64,000 bases of DNA from Novosphingobium kaempferiae (GTDB taxonomy: Bacteria > Pseudomonadota > Alphaproteobacteria > Sphingomonadales > Sphingomonadaceae). The notes under the pieces are model-generated. The model saw nothing but the letters and a program-made list of their open reading frames with translations. It ran no database searches and was not told the DNA's origin. The DNA lies in NCBI RefSeq assembly GCF_021227995.1, contig NZ_CP089301.1, positions 372,001 through 436,000 of the forward strand. The letters are read 5' to 3'. Shown here piece after piece: positions 26,884-33,737 of this stretch (within the stretch, counting starts at the first letter, position 1; each line of letters begins with the position of its first letter). The translations under genes were made by a program, and so were the position numbers.

Positions 26884-28841
26884 CGCCCCTGCCTTTCGCG
26901 GCGCCAGGCGATCTTGTCCTTGGCGATGATACGGCGCAAATCCGCCATTACGCGGCCGATCAGTGACAGGAATCCACCGAAAGCGATCATCAGTCCGCCG
27001 ATCCAGATCAGCGGCGCGAAAGGCTTCCACCACAGCCGCAACTGCCAGCGATCGCCGCCTTCCGCCTTGGGTGCTTCACCGCCGAGAACCGCGTAAAACT
27101 GCCCGTTCCAGCGGGTCAGCAGCGCCGATTCGCTCGTCTGCTGCGGCGGCGCCCAGAAGCTTCGCGACTGCGGCAACACGCGCAAAACCTTGCCACCAAC
27201 CCCATACCGAACCAGCAACCGCGCCTCCATCGCCGTCCAGTTCGGCCCGGCGACCGGCTCCACCGCATCAAGCTTCACGCCCCACGGCCCCACCTGCGCG
27301 ACCTCGCCAACCCGCACGGCAACGAGCTTCTCGATGGAGAACGCGCTCTCGCTGCTCATCCCGAACAGGGCGACGGCGATGCCGAAATGCGCGACGACCA
27401 TGCCCCAGATCGGCAGCGGCGTGCGACGCAGGTTGCGGCCTCTGAGCGGCAGCAGGCTGGCGAAAGCGAGCCCCACCGCCAGCGCAAGGCCGAGGAACGG
27501 CAGCAGCGCAACGCCGCCCACGACGACCAGCCCAAGCGCCATCGCCGCGACCAGCATCGCCGGGATCACCAGCCCCTTCCCGATGCGCGCGAACTTGTCC
27601 TGCCGCCAGCGCAGCAGTGGCCCGACCATCAGCACCACCAGCATCGGCACCGCGAAAAGCGCGCCCATCGGGTTGAAATACGGCGGCCCGACCGAGACTT
27701 TCGCCCCCATCGCCTCGGCCACCAGCGGATAGAGCGTGCCGAACAGCACGATGCCGAGGATCGCCGAGAGCATGACGTTGTTGAACACCAGCGCCCCCTC
27801 GCGGCTGACGAGAGCGAAGCGCTCGCCCTCCGTCACCGTCGAGGCGCGCAGGCCGAACAGCGTCAGCGCGCCGCCGATGTAGATCGCCAGCAGCGCGAGG
27901 ATGAACGTTCCGCGCTGCGGGTCCACCGCGAAGGCATGCACGCTCGTCAGGATGCCCGAGCGGACGAGGAACGTGCCGATCATCGACATCGAGAACGCGA
28001 CGACGCCCAGCATGATCGTCCAGGCCCTGAGCGCATTGCGCGCCGCCAGCACGCCGCACGAATGCAGCAGCGCGGTCGCCGCCAGCCATGGCATCAGCGA
28101 GGCATTCTCGACCGGATCCCAGAACCACCAGCCGCCCCAGCCGAGTTCGTAGTAGGCCCAGTAGGAACCGGCGGTGATGCCCACCGTCAGGAAGATCCAT
28201 GCGCCCAAGACCCACGGACGCATGGCCTTGGCGAAGGCAGGCCCGACCTCGCGCGTCACCAGCGCGCCGATGGCGAAGCTGAACGCGATGGAGAGGCCGA
28301 CATAGCCGAGGTAAAGCGTCGGCGGATGGAACGCGAGGCCGAGATCCTGCAGCAGCGGATTGAGCCCGTTGCCCTCCATCGGCACGGGCGACAGCCGCTC
28401 GAACGGATTGGAAGCTATCAGCAGAAAGGCGTAGAAGCCAAGGCTCACGAAGGCCTGACCCGCCAGCGTCGCCAGCATCGTGCGCTCGGGCAGGCGCTTC
28501 TCGACGAGCGCCACGAAGGCCCCGCCCAGCCCCATCACCGTCACCCACAGGAGCATCGAGCCCTCGTGGTTGCCCCAGGCTCCGGCGATCTTGAAGACCA
28601 GCGGCTTCATCGAATGCGAATTGAGCGCGACCAGCTTCACCGACAGGTCGGTGACCGCGAATACGTAGATCAGGCAGGCGAAGGCGATCAGCGCCAGCAG
28701 CCCCTGCACCACCGCGACCGGTCGCACCGCCTCGCCCAGCACCGCGCCGCGCGTGGTCAGCCCGAGGCCCCCGGCGACGAGTTGGAGGCCGGCCAGCGCG
28801 GCGGCCAGCCAGAGGGCGGCAAGACCTAATTCAGCGATCAT
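26880..28841 (-). CDS. ccmF: Heme lyase subunit CcmF
   Basis: Polytopic membrane protein of 653 residues with about 15 helices. The heme-handling WWD segment YYELGWGGWWFWDPVENAS (about 228-246) and conserved periplasmic histidines are present, as is FKIAGAWGNHEGSMLLWV near residue 90. It attaches heme to apocytochrome c with CcmH and CcmI. It overlaps ccmE upstream and ccmG downstream by 4 bp. The long opposite-strand frame here is a coding shadow. Confidence 0.96.
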   Translation of the reverse strand: MIAELGLAALWLAAALAGLQLVAGGLGLTTRGAVLGEAVRPVAVVQGLLALIAFACLIYVFAVTDLSVKLVALNSHSMKPLVFKIAGAWGNHEGSMLLWVTVMGLGGAFVALVEKRLPERTMLATLAGQAFVSLGFYAFLLIASNPFERLSPVPMEGNGLNPLLQDLGLAFHPPTLYLGYVGLSIAFSFAIGALVTREVGPAFAKAMRPWVLGAWIFLTVGITAGSYWAYYELGWGGWWFWDPVENASLMPWLAATALLHSCGVLAARNALRAWTIMLGVVAFSMSMIGTFLVRSGILTSVHAFAVDPQRGTFILALLAIYIGGALTLFGLRASTVTEGERFALVSREGALVFNNVMLSAILGIVLFGTLYPLVAEAMGAKVSVGPPYFNPMGALFAVPMLVVLMVGPLLRWRQDKFARIGKGLVIPAMLVAAMALGLVVVGGVALLPFLGLALAVGLAFASLLPLRGRNLRRTPLPIWGMVVAHFGIAVALFGMSSESAFSIEKLVAVRVGEVAQVGPWGVKLDAVEPVAGPNWTAMEARLLVRYGVGGKVLRVLPQSRSFWAPPQQTSESALLTRWNGQFYAVLGGEAPKAEGGDRWQLRLWWKPFAPLIWIGGLMIAFGGFLSLIGRVMADLRRIIAKDKIAWRRERQGR

Positions 28842-29296
28842 TTGGTTTCTTGCATGACCTTTTCGGCCTGTTCCCTCGTCATGTCCTGCATTTCGCGGGG
28901 CACGTAATTCTCGTCATGCTTGGCGAGCAGGTTGTCGGCAACGAAAGTGCCGTCCGCGCCCATTTTTCCCTCGGCGACGACGCCCGATCCCTCGACGAAG
29001 AGCGAGGGCACGATGCCCCGGAACGTCACCGGCACCCGCGCCTTGCCGTCCTGCACGACGAAGTTGACAGTCACCCCGTCCGCCGCCGTCTTCAGCGAGC
29101 CCTTCTCCACCATGCCGCCAAGGCGCACGGCGCGGTCCGCTTCGGGCGGCTTGGCCACGATCTCGCTCGGCACGTAGAAATAGCTTGCCTGGTTGCGCAG
29201 AGCCCACGCCGCCAGCAGCGCCGCACCGATCAGCACGACGAGCGCGACGACGAGCAGGATGAGCCGCTGATGCTTGGCTTTCACTGCCGTCGCCAT
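28838..29296 (-). CDS. ccmE: Heme chaperone CcmE
   Basis: Protein of 152 residues. One N-terminal membrane helix (about 10-31) precedes the OB-fold domain with VRLGGMVEKGSL and VTFRGIVPSLF. The heme-binding site is LLAKHDENYVP, whose His forms the covalent heme bond and whose Tyr is the axial ligand. Its ATG shares a base with the ccmD stop (TGATG). Confidence 0.95.
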   Translation of the reverse strand: MATAVKAKHQRLILLVVALVVLIGAALLAAWALRNQASYFYVPSEIVAKPPEADRAVRLGGMVEKGSLKTAADGVTVNFVVQDGKARVPVTFRGIVPSLFVEGSGVVAEGKMGADGTFVADNLLAKHDENYVPREMQDMTREQAEKVMQETK

Positions 29297-29436
29297 CAAC
29301 GATTCCTTGCCATATCGCGACGCTTTTCCGCCCGTCGCATCGAGAGCAGCGACCATGCGACCATCGCCAGCGTCGCCCCCACGCCCACGACGTAGGCGGC
29401 GACCACGAAGGTCCACGGGTTCATGATCTCGCGCAT
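29296..29436 (-). CDS. ccmD: Heme exporter protein CcmD
   Basis: A 46-residue single-helix protein (helix about 8-30, WTFVVAAYVVGVGATLAMVAW) with a basic C-terminus (RRAEKRRDMARNR), as in CcmD. It helps release holo-CcmE from CcmC. Both ends overlap neighbours by TGATG; an internal ATG at 29424 would give 42 residues. Confidence 0.85.
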   Translation of the reverse strand: MREIMNPWTFVVAAYVVGVGATLAMVAWSLLSMRRAEKRRDMARNR

Positions 29437-30170
29437 CAGAAGGCTTCCACTTCGGCCCGGGCTTTGCGGCGCAGGCGTGCCTCGGCCTGCTGCTCGGCGA
29501 GGATCGCCCGCATCCGCGCCAGCACCACGCCTGCGAAGATCAGCGTGAAGCCCAGCATCGCGGCGAGCAGCGGCCAGAGGAAATCGCCGGACATCGCCGA
29601 CTTGCCCATGGTGATGCTCGGCGGCTGGTGCTGACTGTTCCACCAGATCACCGAATAATGGATGATCGGCACGTTCACCGCGCCCACCAGCCCGAAGATT
29701 GCGGGGGCGCGGTTCTGGCCGCCGTCCGATGCCTCGCTCGCCTGCGACAGCGCCATCCAGCCGAAGTAGAGGAACAGCAGTACCAGCATCGAGGTCAGCC
29801 GCCCGTCCCAGACCCACCAGGTTCCCCACGCGGGACGTCCCCACAGCGATCCCGTAAGCAGGCAGACGGCAGTGAACACCGCGCCCGGCAGTGCGCAGGC
29901 CTTGGCCGCGATGGCCGCGAGTGGATGACGCCAGACCAGTTCGGTGAAGCTTGCTCCCGCGATACCCATCCAGCCCGCCATGCCCAGCCATGCGGCGGGC
30001 ACATGGAGATAGACGATGCGCACCGTCTCTCCCTGCAGCTTCTCGGCCGGGGCGACGAACAGGCCCCAGCCCAGAGCCAGCGTGGCGACGACCAGCCCCG
30101 CGCCCATGCACAGGGGCATCAGCCAGCGGGCGATGCGCAGGAAACGGGCGGGATTGGCAAAGCCGTGCAT
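29436..30170 (-). CDS. ccmC: Heme ABC transporter permease CcmC
   Basis: Membrane protein of 244 residues with six helices and the tryptophan-rich motif WGTWWVWDGRLTS flanked by conserved histidines (VYLHVPAAW and IIHYSVIWWNSQHQ). It loads heme onto CcmE. It opens the seven-gene ccmCDEFGHI run; ccmA and ccmB, normally upstream, are absent here and a tRNA-His gene lies about 135 bp upstream instead. Confidence 0.96.
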   Translation of the reverse strand: MHGFANPARFLRIARWLMPLCMGAGLVVATLALGWGLFVAPAEKLQGETVRIVYLHVPAAWLGMAGWMGIAGASFTELVWRHPLAAIAAKACALPGAVFTAVCLLTGSLWGRPAWGTWWVWDGRLTSMLVLLFLYFGWMALSQASEASDGGQNRAPAIFGLVGAVNVPIIHYSVIWWNSQHQPPSITMGKSAMSGDFLWPLLAAMLGFTLIFAGVVLARMRAILAEQQAEARLRRKARAEVEAF

Positions 30171-30259
30171 GACAGGCGCGCTTCTATAGTGCGTGTTGAA
30201 AGGAGCAAGTGACTCAGATCAAAGCACAGCGCTTTTCGCGCGCCAATCAGGCTTTTGGT

Positions 30260-30284
30260 ATGAGGTCCACAAACCGGACATCAT
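30260..30284. repeat. Hairpin sharing 11 nt with the tRNA-His anticodon arm
   Basis: ATGAGGTCC (30260-30268) and GGACATCAT (30276-30284) pair with one mismatch around ACAAACC. The string CCACAAACCGG is identical to the anticodon region of the adjacent tRNA-His. It may be a processing or termination hairpin after the tRNA, or the start of the ccmC leader. Confidence 0.3.
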
Positions 30285-30304
30285 GCTGTGGTAAAAGGAA
30301 AAGA

Positions 30305-30382
30305 TGGGGCGATCGATGGGGTTCGAACCCACGACCTCCGGTACCACAAACCGGCGCTCTAACCAACTGAGCTACGATCGCC
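30305..30382 (-). tRNA. tRNA-His (GTG)
   Basis: Cloverleaf on the minus strand. Acceptor stem GCGATCG / CGATCGC carries the extra G(-1) opposite C73 that marks tRNA-His. The anticodon arm is CCGGT-TTGTGGT-ACCGG with anticodon GTG, the T-arm is GTGGG-TTCGAAC-CCCAT, and the CCA end is encoded. Confidence 0.97.
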
Positions 30383-30542
30383 ACATGCGCGCCCCAAGGG
30401 GACACCGCGTCCTGCATCGGAGGCTGCTGCGTCCGGTGCGGAGCGCGCCTTTTGCACAGCATGCGGATTCTTGCAAAGCAAAAATGCGGGTGCGCGAAAA
30501 TTCACCGCAAAGGCCGCGCGCTCGATTTCCTTCCGGCCGCCC

Positions 30543-31193
30543 ATGGCTAATGTCACCGCCATGACCGTACCCGGCGAATCATCGGCTGCAAGACTGCTTT
30601 CCCACCCCGGCGTGCAGCGCTTCCCCTCCTCGCGGCTGGACCTGTTCATCCTCAAGGACTTCCTGAGCGCGGATCGCTGCGCGCAGCTTGTCGACCTCAT
30701 CGAAACGAACAATCGCCCCTCCACCCTCGCCGACTACAACGGCGACGATGCCTTCCGCACCAGTTCGACCTGCGACCTCTCGCCCGAGTTTCCGGTCGTC
30801 TCCGAACTGGCGCAGGCGCTGTCGGACCTCTCCGGCATCGACCTCGCCCATGCCGAACCGTTGCAGGGCCAGCGCTACGAGGTGGGGCAGGAGTTCAAGG
30901 CGCACACCGACTACTTCGAGCCGAACAGCGCCGATTTCGAGAAGTACTGCGCGGTGCCCGGCCAGCGCACCTGGACCTTCATGATCTACCTGAACGACGT
31001 GGAGGCCGGCGGCGCCACGCGCTTCAAGGTAATCGACAAAGTGATCCAGCCGGAAACCGGCAAGCTGATCGGCTGGAACAACCGCCGCGCCGACGGCAGC
31101 CCGAATGCCGCGACGCTCCACCATGCGATGAAGGTGCGCAAGGGGCGCAAGTACGTCATCACGCAGTGGTATCGCGAACGGAACTGGGGGTGA
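30543..31193 (+). CDS. 2-oxoglutarate/Fe(II)-dependent oxygenase (prolyl 4-hydroxylase-like)
   Basis: Jelly-roll oxygenase of 216 residues. Fe ligands are His121 and Asp123 in FKAHTDYF and a distal His in NAATLHHAMKV; the following VRKGRKYVITQWYR supplies the basic residue that binds 2-oxoglutarate. It is of the P4Hc type, as in prolyl hydroxylases, so it may modify a protein, but the target is unknown. No clear ribosome site is seen; 30561 is an equally possible start. It is divergent from tRNA-His and followed by the compound repeat at 31.2 kb. Confidence 0.82.
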   Translation: MANVTAMTVPGESSAARLLSHPGVQRFPSSRLDLFILKDFLSADRCAQLVDLIETNNRPSTLADYNGDDAFRTSSTCDLSPEFPVVSELAQALSDLSGIDLAHAEPLQGQRYEVGQEFKAHTDYFEPNSADFEKYCAVPGQRTWTFMIYLNDVEAGGATRFKVIDKVIQPETGKLIGWNNRRADGSPNAATLHHAMKVRKGRKYVITQWYRERNWG

Positions 31194-31199
31194 AAACCC

Positions 31200-31319
31200 C
31201 GTCGTCCCGGACTTGCTCCGGGACCGGTGGCCGTGAACAGCCTTGCCAACGGCTGGGCGTCTCGCTGTCACTTCGCGCCTAAAGACAGCCAGCGGTCCCG
31301 GAGCAAGTCCGGGACGACG
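31200..31319. repeat. Compound palindromic element, CGTCGTCCCGG family
   Basis: Two convergent copies of a hairpin unit (GTCCCGGACTTGCTCCGGGAC at the left, its complement at the right) flank about 65 bp. GGCCGTGAACAGCC next to the left unit and GCGCCTAAAG near the right have partners in the 11.9-12.0 kb copy. It lies between the convergent 2OG oxygenase and sodC stops. Confidence 0.7.
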
Positions 31320-31337
31320 CCATCTTCTTACTTCGCC

Positions 31338-31907
31338 TTACTTCGCCGCAGCGATCACCGCGCAGGCGATTCGGCCACCGGCATTGCCCGAAGGCTGGCT
31401 GGTGTAGTCGTCCACGCCCGCATGGATCACCAGCGCCGAACCGTCCGCGTCGAGCAGCGACTTCGGCCCCGGCGAGAGCGTCACGCCCGTGTTGAGGATC
31501 TGGGTCTTCAACGTGCCGTCCGCACCGACCGTCTGGTTGGGCATGTCGCCGCCGTGCGGGCCGGTCGCGACCATATAGCCGTGCTGGTGGTCGCCGCCGG
31601 TGAAGTGGCCGCCCGAGCTGTCGAACTTGGTCGCGGTCTCGCACAGGCCCTTCTGGTGGAAGTGGAAGCCGTGCTCGCCCGCCGGGATGCCTTTGACGTC
31701 GGCGCTGACGAGGACGCCCGCCGGGGTTTCCTGCAGCATGACCATGCCCAGCTTCTTGCCGTCGAGGCCGATCACGTCGGCATGGATCATCGGCGCCGCC
31801 GCAGCGGTGGCGGCCGAGTGGCCGGTATGCTCGTCGGCAGCCTGCGCCGTGCCCGCGAGGGACAGGAACGCCGCCGATGCGGCCAGGATGCGGGAGGATC
31901 GCTTCAT
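31338..31907 (-). CDS. sodC: Cu/Zn superoxide dismutase
   Basis: Periplasmic enzyme of 189 residues with a signal peptide (about 1-23, ending AQA). The metal ligands are intact: HGFHFHQKGLC, GGHFTGGDHQHGYM, HGGDMPN and VIHAGVDDY, with the disulfide Cys pair in GLC and IACAVI. A His-containing segment after the signal (DEHTGHSAA) may help capture metal. A candidate promoter (32028-32055) gives a leader of about 114 nt. Confidence 0.95.
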   Translation of the reverse strand: MKRSSRILAASAAFLSLAGTAQAADEHTGHSAATAAAAPMIHADVIGLDGKKLGMVMLQETPAGVLVSADVKGIPAGEHGFHFHQKGLCETATKFDSSGGHFTGGDHQHGYMVATGPHGGDMPNQTVGADGTLKTQILNTGVTLSPGPKSLLDADGSALVIHAGVDDYTSQPSGNAGGRIACAVIAAAK

Positions 31908-32027
31908 GTCATGTCTCCGGTCTTGCGGGCCACCCAGGCTGGCGGCCCCGGTAAGGATGGCGGTTGAGGATGACCGCAGAACGCTGCCGCGCACATGGAC
32001 GTTCCCCGCGCGGCGTGTCGCGAAGGG

Positions 32028-32055
32028 AACCTAAAGCGCTGCACATGAAAGGCAA
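32028..32055 (-). promoter_or_regulatory. Candidate sodC promoter
   Basis: Minus strand TTGCCT (32050-32055), a 16 bp spacer and TAGGTT (32028-32033), downstream of the rpmE terminator. Confidence 0.4.
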
Positions 32056-32096
32056 TCGCAACTCTTGCGGAAAGTTCCGTGCGGAACGCGGGCAAC

Positions 32097-32123
32097 AAAA
32101 AAGGCGGCCCGAGGGACCGCCTT
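32097..32123 (-). terminator. Rho-independent terminator of rpmE
   Basis: Minus-strand stem AAGGCGG / CCGCCTT (32123-32117 with 32107-32101) followed by six T residues (32102-32097), about 40 bp after the rpmE stop. Confidence 0.8.
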
Positions 32124-32163
32124 CTTCGTGAATGATGGCGCGGCCCGCAGGGGCCTTGCGCGA

Positions 32164-32391
32164 TCAGTTCTTCTTGAGCGAGAGACCGCCGAAACGCTTG
32201 TTGAACTGGGCCACGCGGCCACCGTCCTGAAGCTGGGCCTTGCCGCCGGTCCATGCCGGGTGCGAGGTGGGATCAATGTCCAGAACCAGCGTGTCGCCTT
32301 CCTTGCCCCAGGTCGAGCGGGTCTGGAAGGTGCTGCCGTCGGTCATCTGCACCGTGATGGTGTGATAGTCGGGATGCGTATCGGCCTTCAT
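32164..32391 (-). CDS. rpmE: 50S ribosomal protein L31
   Basis: Ribosomal protein of 75 residues, beginning [20 protein letters not shown], with HPAWTGG and the [11 protein letters not shown] end of L31. It lacks the zinc-binding cysteines, so it is the C-minus form. The start at 32391 fits a promoter about 50 bp upstream. The long upstream in-frame extension crosses that promoter and is rejected. Confidence 0.96.
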   Translation of the reverse strand: MKADTHPDYHTITVQMTDGSTFQTRSTWGKEGDTLVLDIDPTSHPAWTGGKAQLQDGGRVAQFNKRFGGLSLKKN

Positions 32392-32446
32392 GGTATGTCT
32401 CTTTCGCATGTGGCCGGTTCCGACCGGCCTGGCTTGGAAAGCGGCG

Positions 32447-32475
32447 CGCTTACAGCGAAGCGGCCGAAAATGCAA
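32447..32475 (-). promoter_or_regulatory. Candidate rpmE promoter
   Basis: Minus strand TTGCAT (32470-32475), a 17 bp spacer beginning TTTCGGCC and TAAGCG (32447-32452). It closely resembles the proposed rpsA promoter at 60984-61012 (TTGCAT, 17 bp starting TTCCGGCC, TAAGTG). Confidence 0.5.
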
Positions 32476-32517
32476 TATGCTTATCCGGACTAACGTCCGG
32501 GAGCGGCAGGTGTCGCA

Positions 32518-32540
32518 TGCCCGGCGCAATGCGCCGGGCA
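32518..32540 (-). terminator. Strong hairpin after fabZ, without a T tract
   Basis: TGCCCGGCGC-AAT-GCGCCGGGCA is a perfect 10 bp stem with a 3 nt loop, 9 bp beyond the fabZ stop. It has no U run, so it may be a Rho-assisted end or an RNA-stabilising hairpin. Confidence 0.5.
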
Positions 32541-32548
32541 CCAAGCAA

Positions 32549-33001
32549 TCAGGCGTCCGCGATCATCGCCGTGAAGTTGACCTCGCAGGTCACCTTGTCG
32601 TCGATGGAGGCCTTGCCCCAGAACTTGCAGACGCGCGAACGCTTCTGGACGAAGCCGGTGCGCAGCGTCAGCAGGTGGCCCGGGGTCACGGGGGCGCGGA
32701 ACTTCGCGTCCTCGATCGCCATGAAGTACACCAGCTTGCCGGTCCCGGCGAGGCCGAGGGTTTCGATCGCGAGGATCCCCGCCGCCTGCGCCAGCGCCTC
32801 GATCTGGAGGACGCCGGGCATGATCGGACGACCGGGGAAGTGTCCCTGGAAGAAGTCCTCGTTGAAGCTCACCGCCTTGACCGCCTCGATCTCCTCATCG
32901 GAGATCGAGACCACGCGGTCGACGAGCAGCATCGGATAGCGGTGCGGAAGCGCCGCCAGGATCTTCGCGGTATCGTAGACCAGCGGGGTCTCTTCGCTCA
33001 T
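32549..33001 (-). CDS. fabZ: 3-hydroxyacyl-[ACP] dehydratase FabZ
   Basis: Hot-dog-fold dehydratase of 150 residues in fatty acid elongation. [13 protein letters not shown] and the catalytic [20 protein letters not shown] (His near 54, Glu near 68) are intact. It follows the Skp-like gene by 19 bp. In most Gram-negatives lpxD precedes and lpxA follows fabZ; neither is present. Confidence 0.97.
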   Translation of the reverse strand: MSEETPLVYDTAKILAALPHRYPMLLVDRVVSISDEEIEAVKAVSFNEDFFQGHFPGRPIMPGVLQIEALAQAAGILAIETLGLAGTGKLVYFMAIEDAKFRAPVTPGHLLTLRTGFVQKRSRVCKFWGKASIDDKVTCEVNFTAMIADA

Positions 33002-33020
33002 GCCCTGCGTCCGTTCCGGA

Positions 33021-33737
33021 TCAGCGGCCCGAGGGCTGCGTCGCGGGGGCGCCGGCAGCCGGAGCAGCCTGGCCCTGAGCAGCGGCGGCCTGCGCGCGCT
33101 GTTCGCGAACCTGGCGCGGTTCCCAGCCGGCGGGCGGCACGAGCTGCGCCGAGGGGATCGCCGTGTTCAGCTCGTTCAGGATGTCCTGGTTGAGATTGTA
33201 GGCGCCGCCGTTGACCGCGAGGATCGCGTCGGGCGAGATCAGGATCGAGACGCCCTTCTTGGTCATCGCCGCCTTGACGGCGTCGTTCAGCTTGTCCTCG
33301 ATCTGCTCGTTCACGTAGGCCTGCGAGAGGCCGACGGGCTGCAGGATGCGCTGGAGTTCGGCCTTGCCGTTCTCCTGGATCTGCTGGATCGAACCGGCCT
33401 GCTGCTCGAGAGCGGCCTGAGCGACCTTGCCGCCCTGACGGTCGGCGTTGAACTTGTCGATCAGCGGCTTGATCTGGGCGTTGAGCGCGGTCTGGCGGGT
33501 CTGCGCCTGGTCGAACTGCGCCTTGAAGGTGGTCTGGCGCTGCGTCTCGGCGGTCTTGAACGCGTTCGAGTTGGCGATCACGGCGTCGAAGCTGGCAACG
33601 CCGAGGCCCTGCACGATGTTGCCACCGGCGGCGGGAGCGGCAGCAGCGGCACCCTTCTTCTGCGCAAGCGCGGGCTGCGATGCGACGGCGGTAAGCGCGA
33701 GGCCAGCGGCCAGCGCGAGGATGTTCTTGGTAGTCAT
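33021..33737 (-). CDS. skp: OmpH/Skp-family periplasmic chaperone
   Basis: Exported protein of 238 residues with a signal peptide (about 1-25, ending ALAQ). The central region (about 70-150) is Gln/Ala-rich coiled coil typical of Skp tentacles, with the family's C-terminal IVLSPDA-like [12 protein letters not shown]. An unusual Pro/Ala/Gln-rich tail of about 40 residues follows. Its ATG shares a base with the bamA stop (TGATG), matching the usual bamA-skp order. Confidence 0.88.
   Translation of the reverse strand: MTTKNILALAAGLALTAVASQPALAQKKGAAAAAPAAGGNIVQGLGVASFDAVIANSNAFKTAETQRQTTFKAQFDQAQTRQTALNAQIKPLIDKFNADRQGGKVAQAALEQQAGSIQQIQENGKAELQRILQPVGLSQAYVNEQIEDKLNDAVKAAMTKKGVSILISPDAILAVNGGAYNLNQDILNELNTAIPSAQLVPPAGWEPRQVREQRAQAAAAQGQAAPAAGAPATQPSGR

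Noticed and set aside
30471..30542. Earlier start of the 2OG oxygenase at 30471
   Set aside because: No ribosome site and the added residues lack similarity to the family N-terminus; it would also crowd the region needed for tRNA-His expression.
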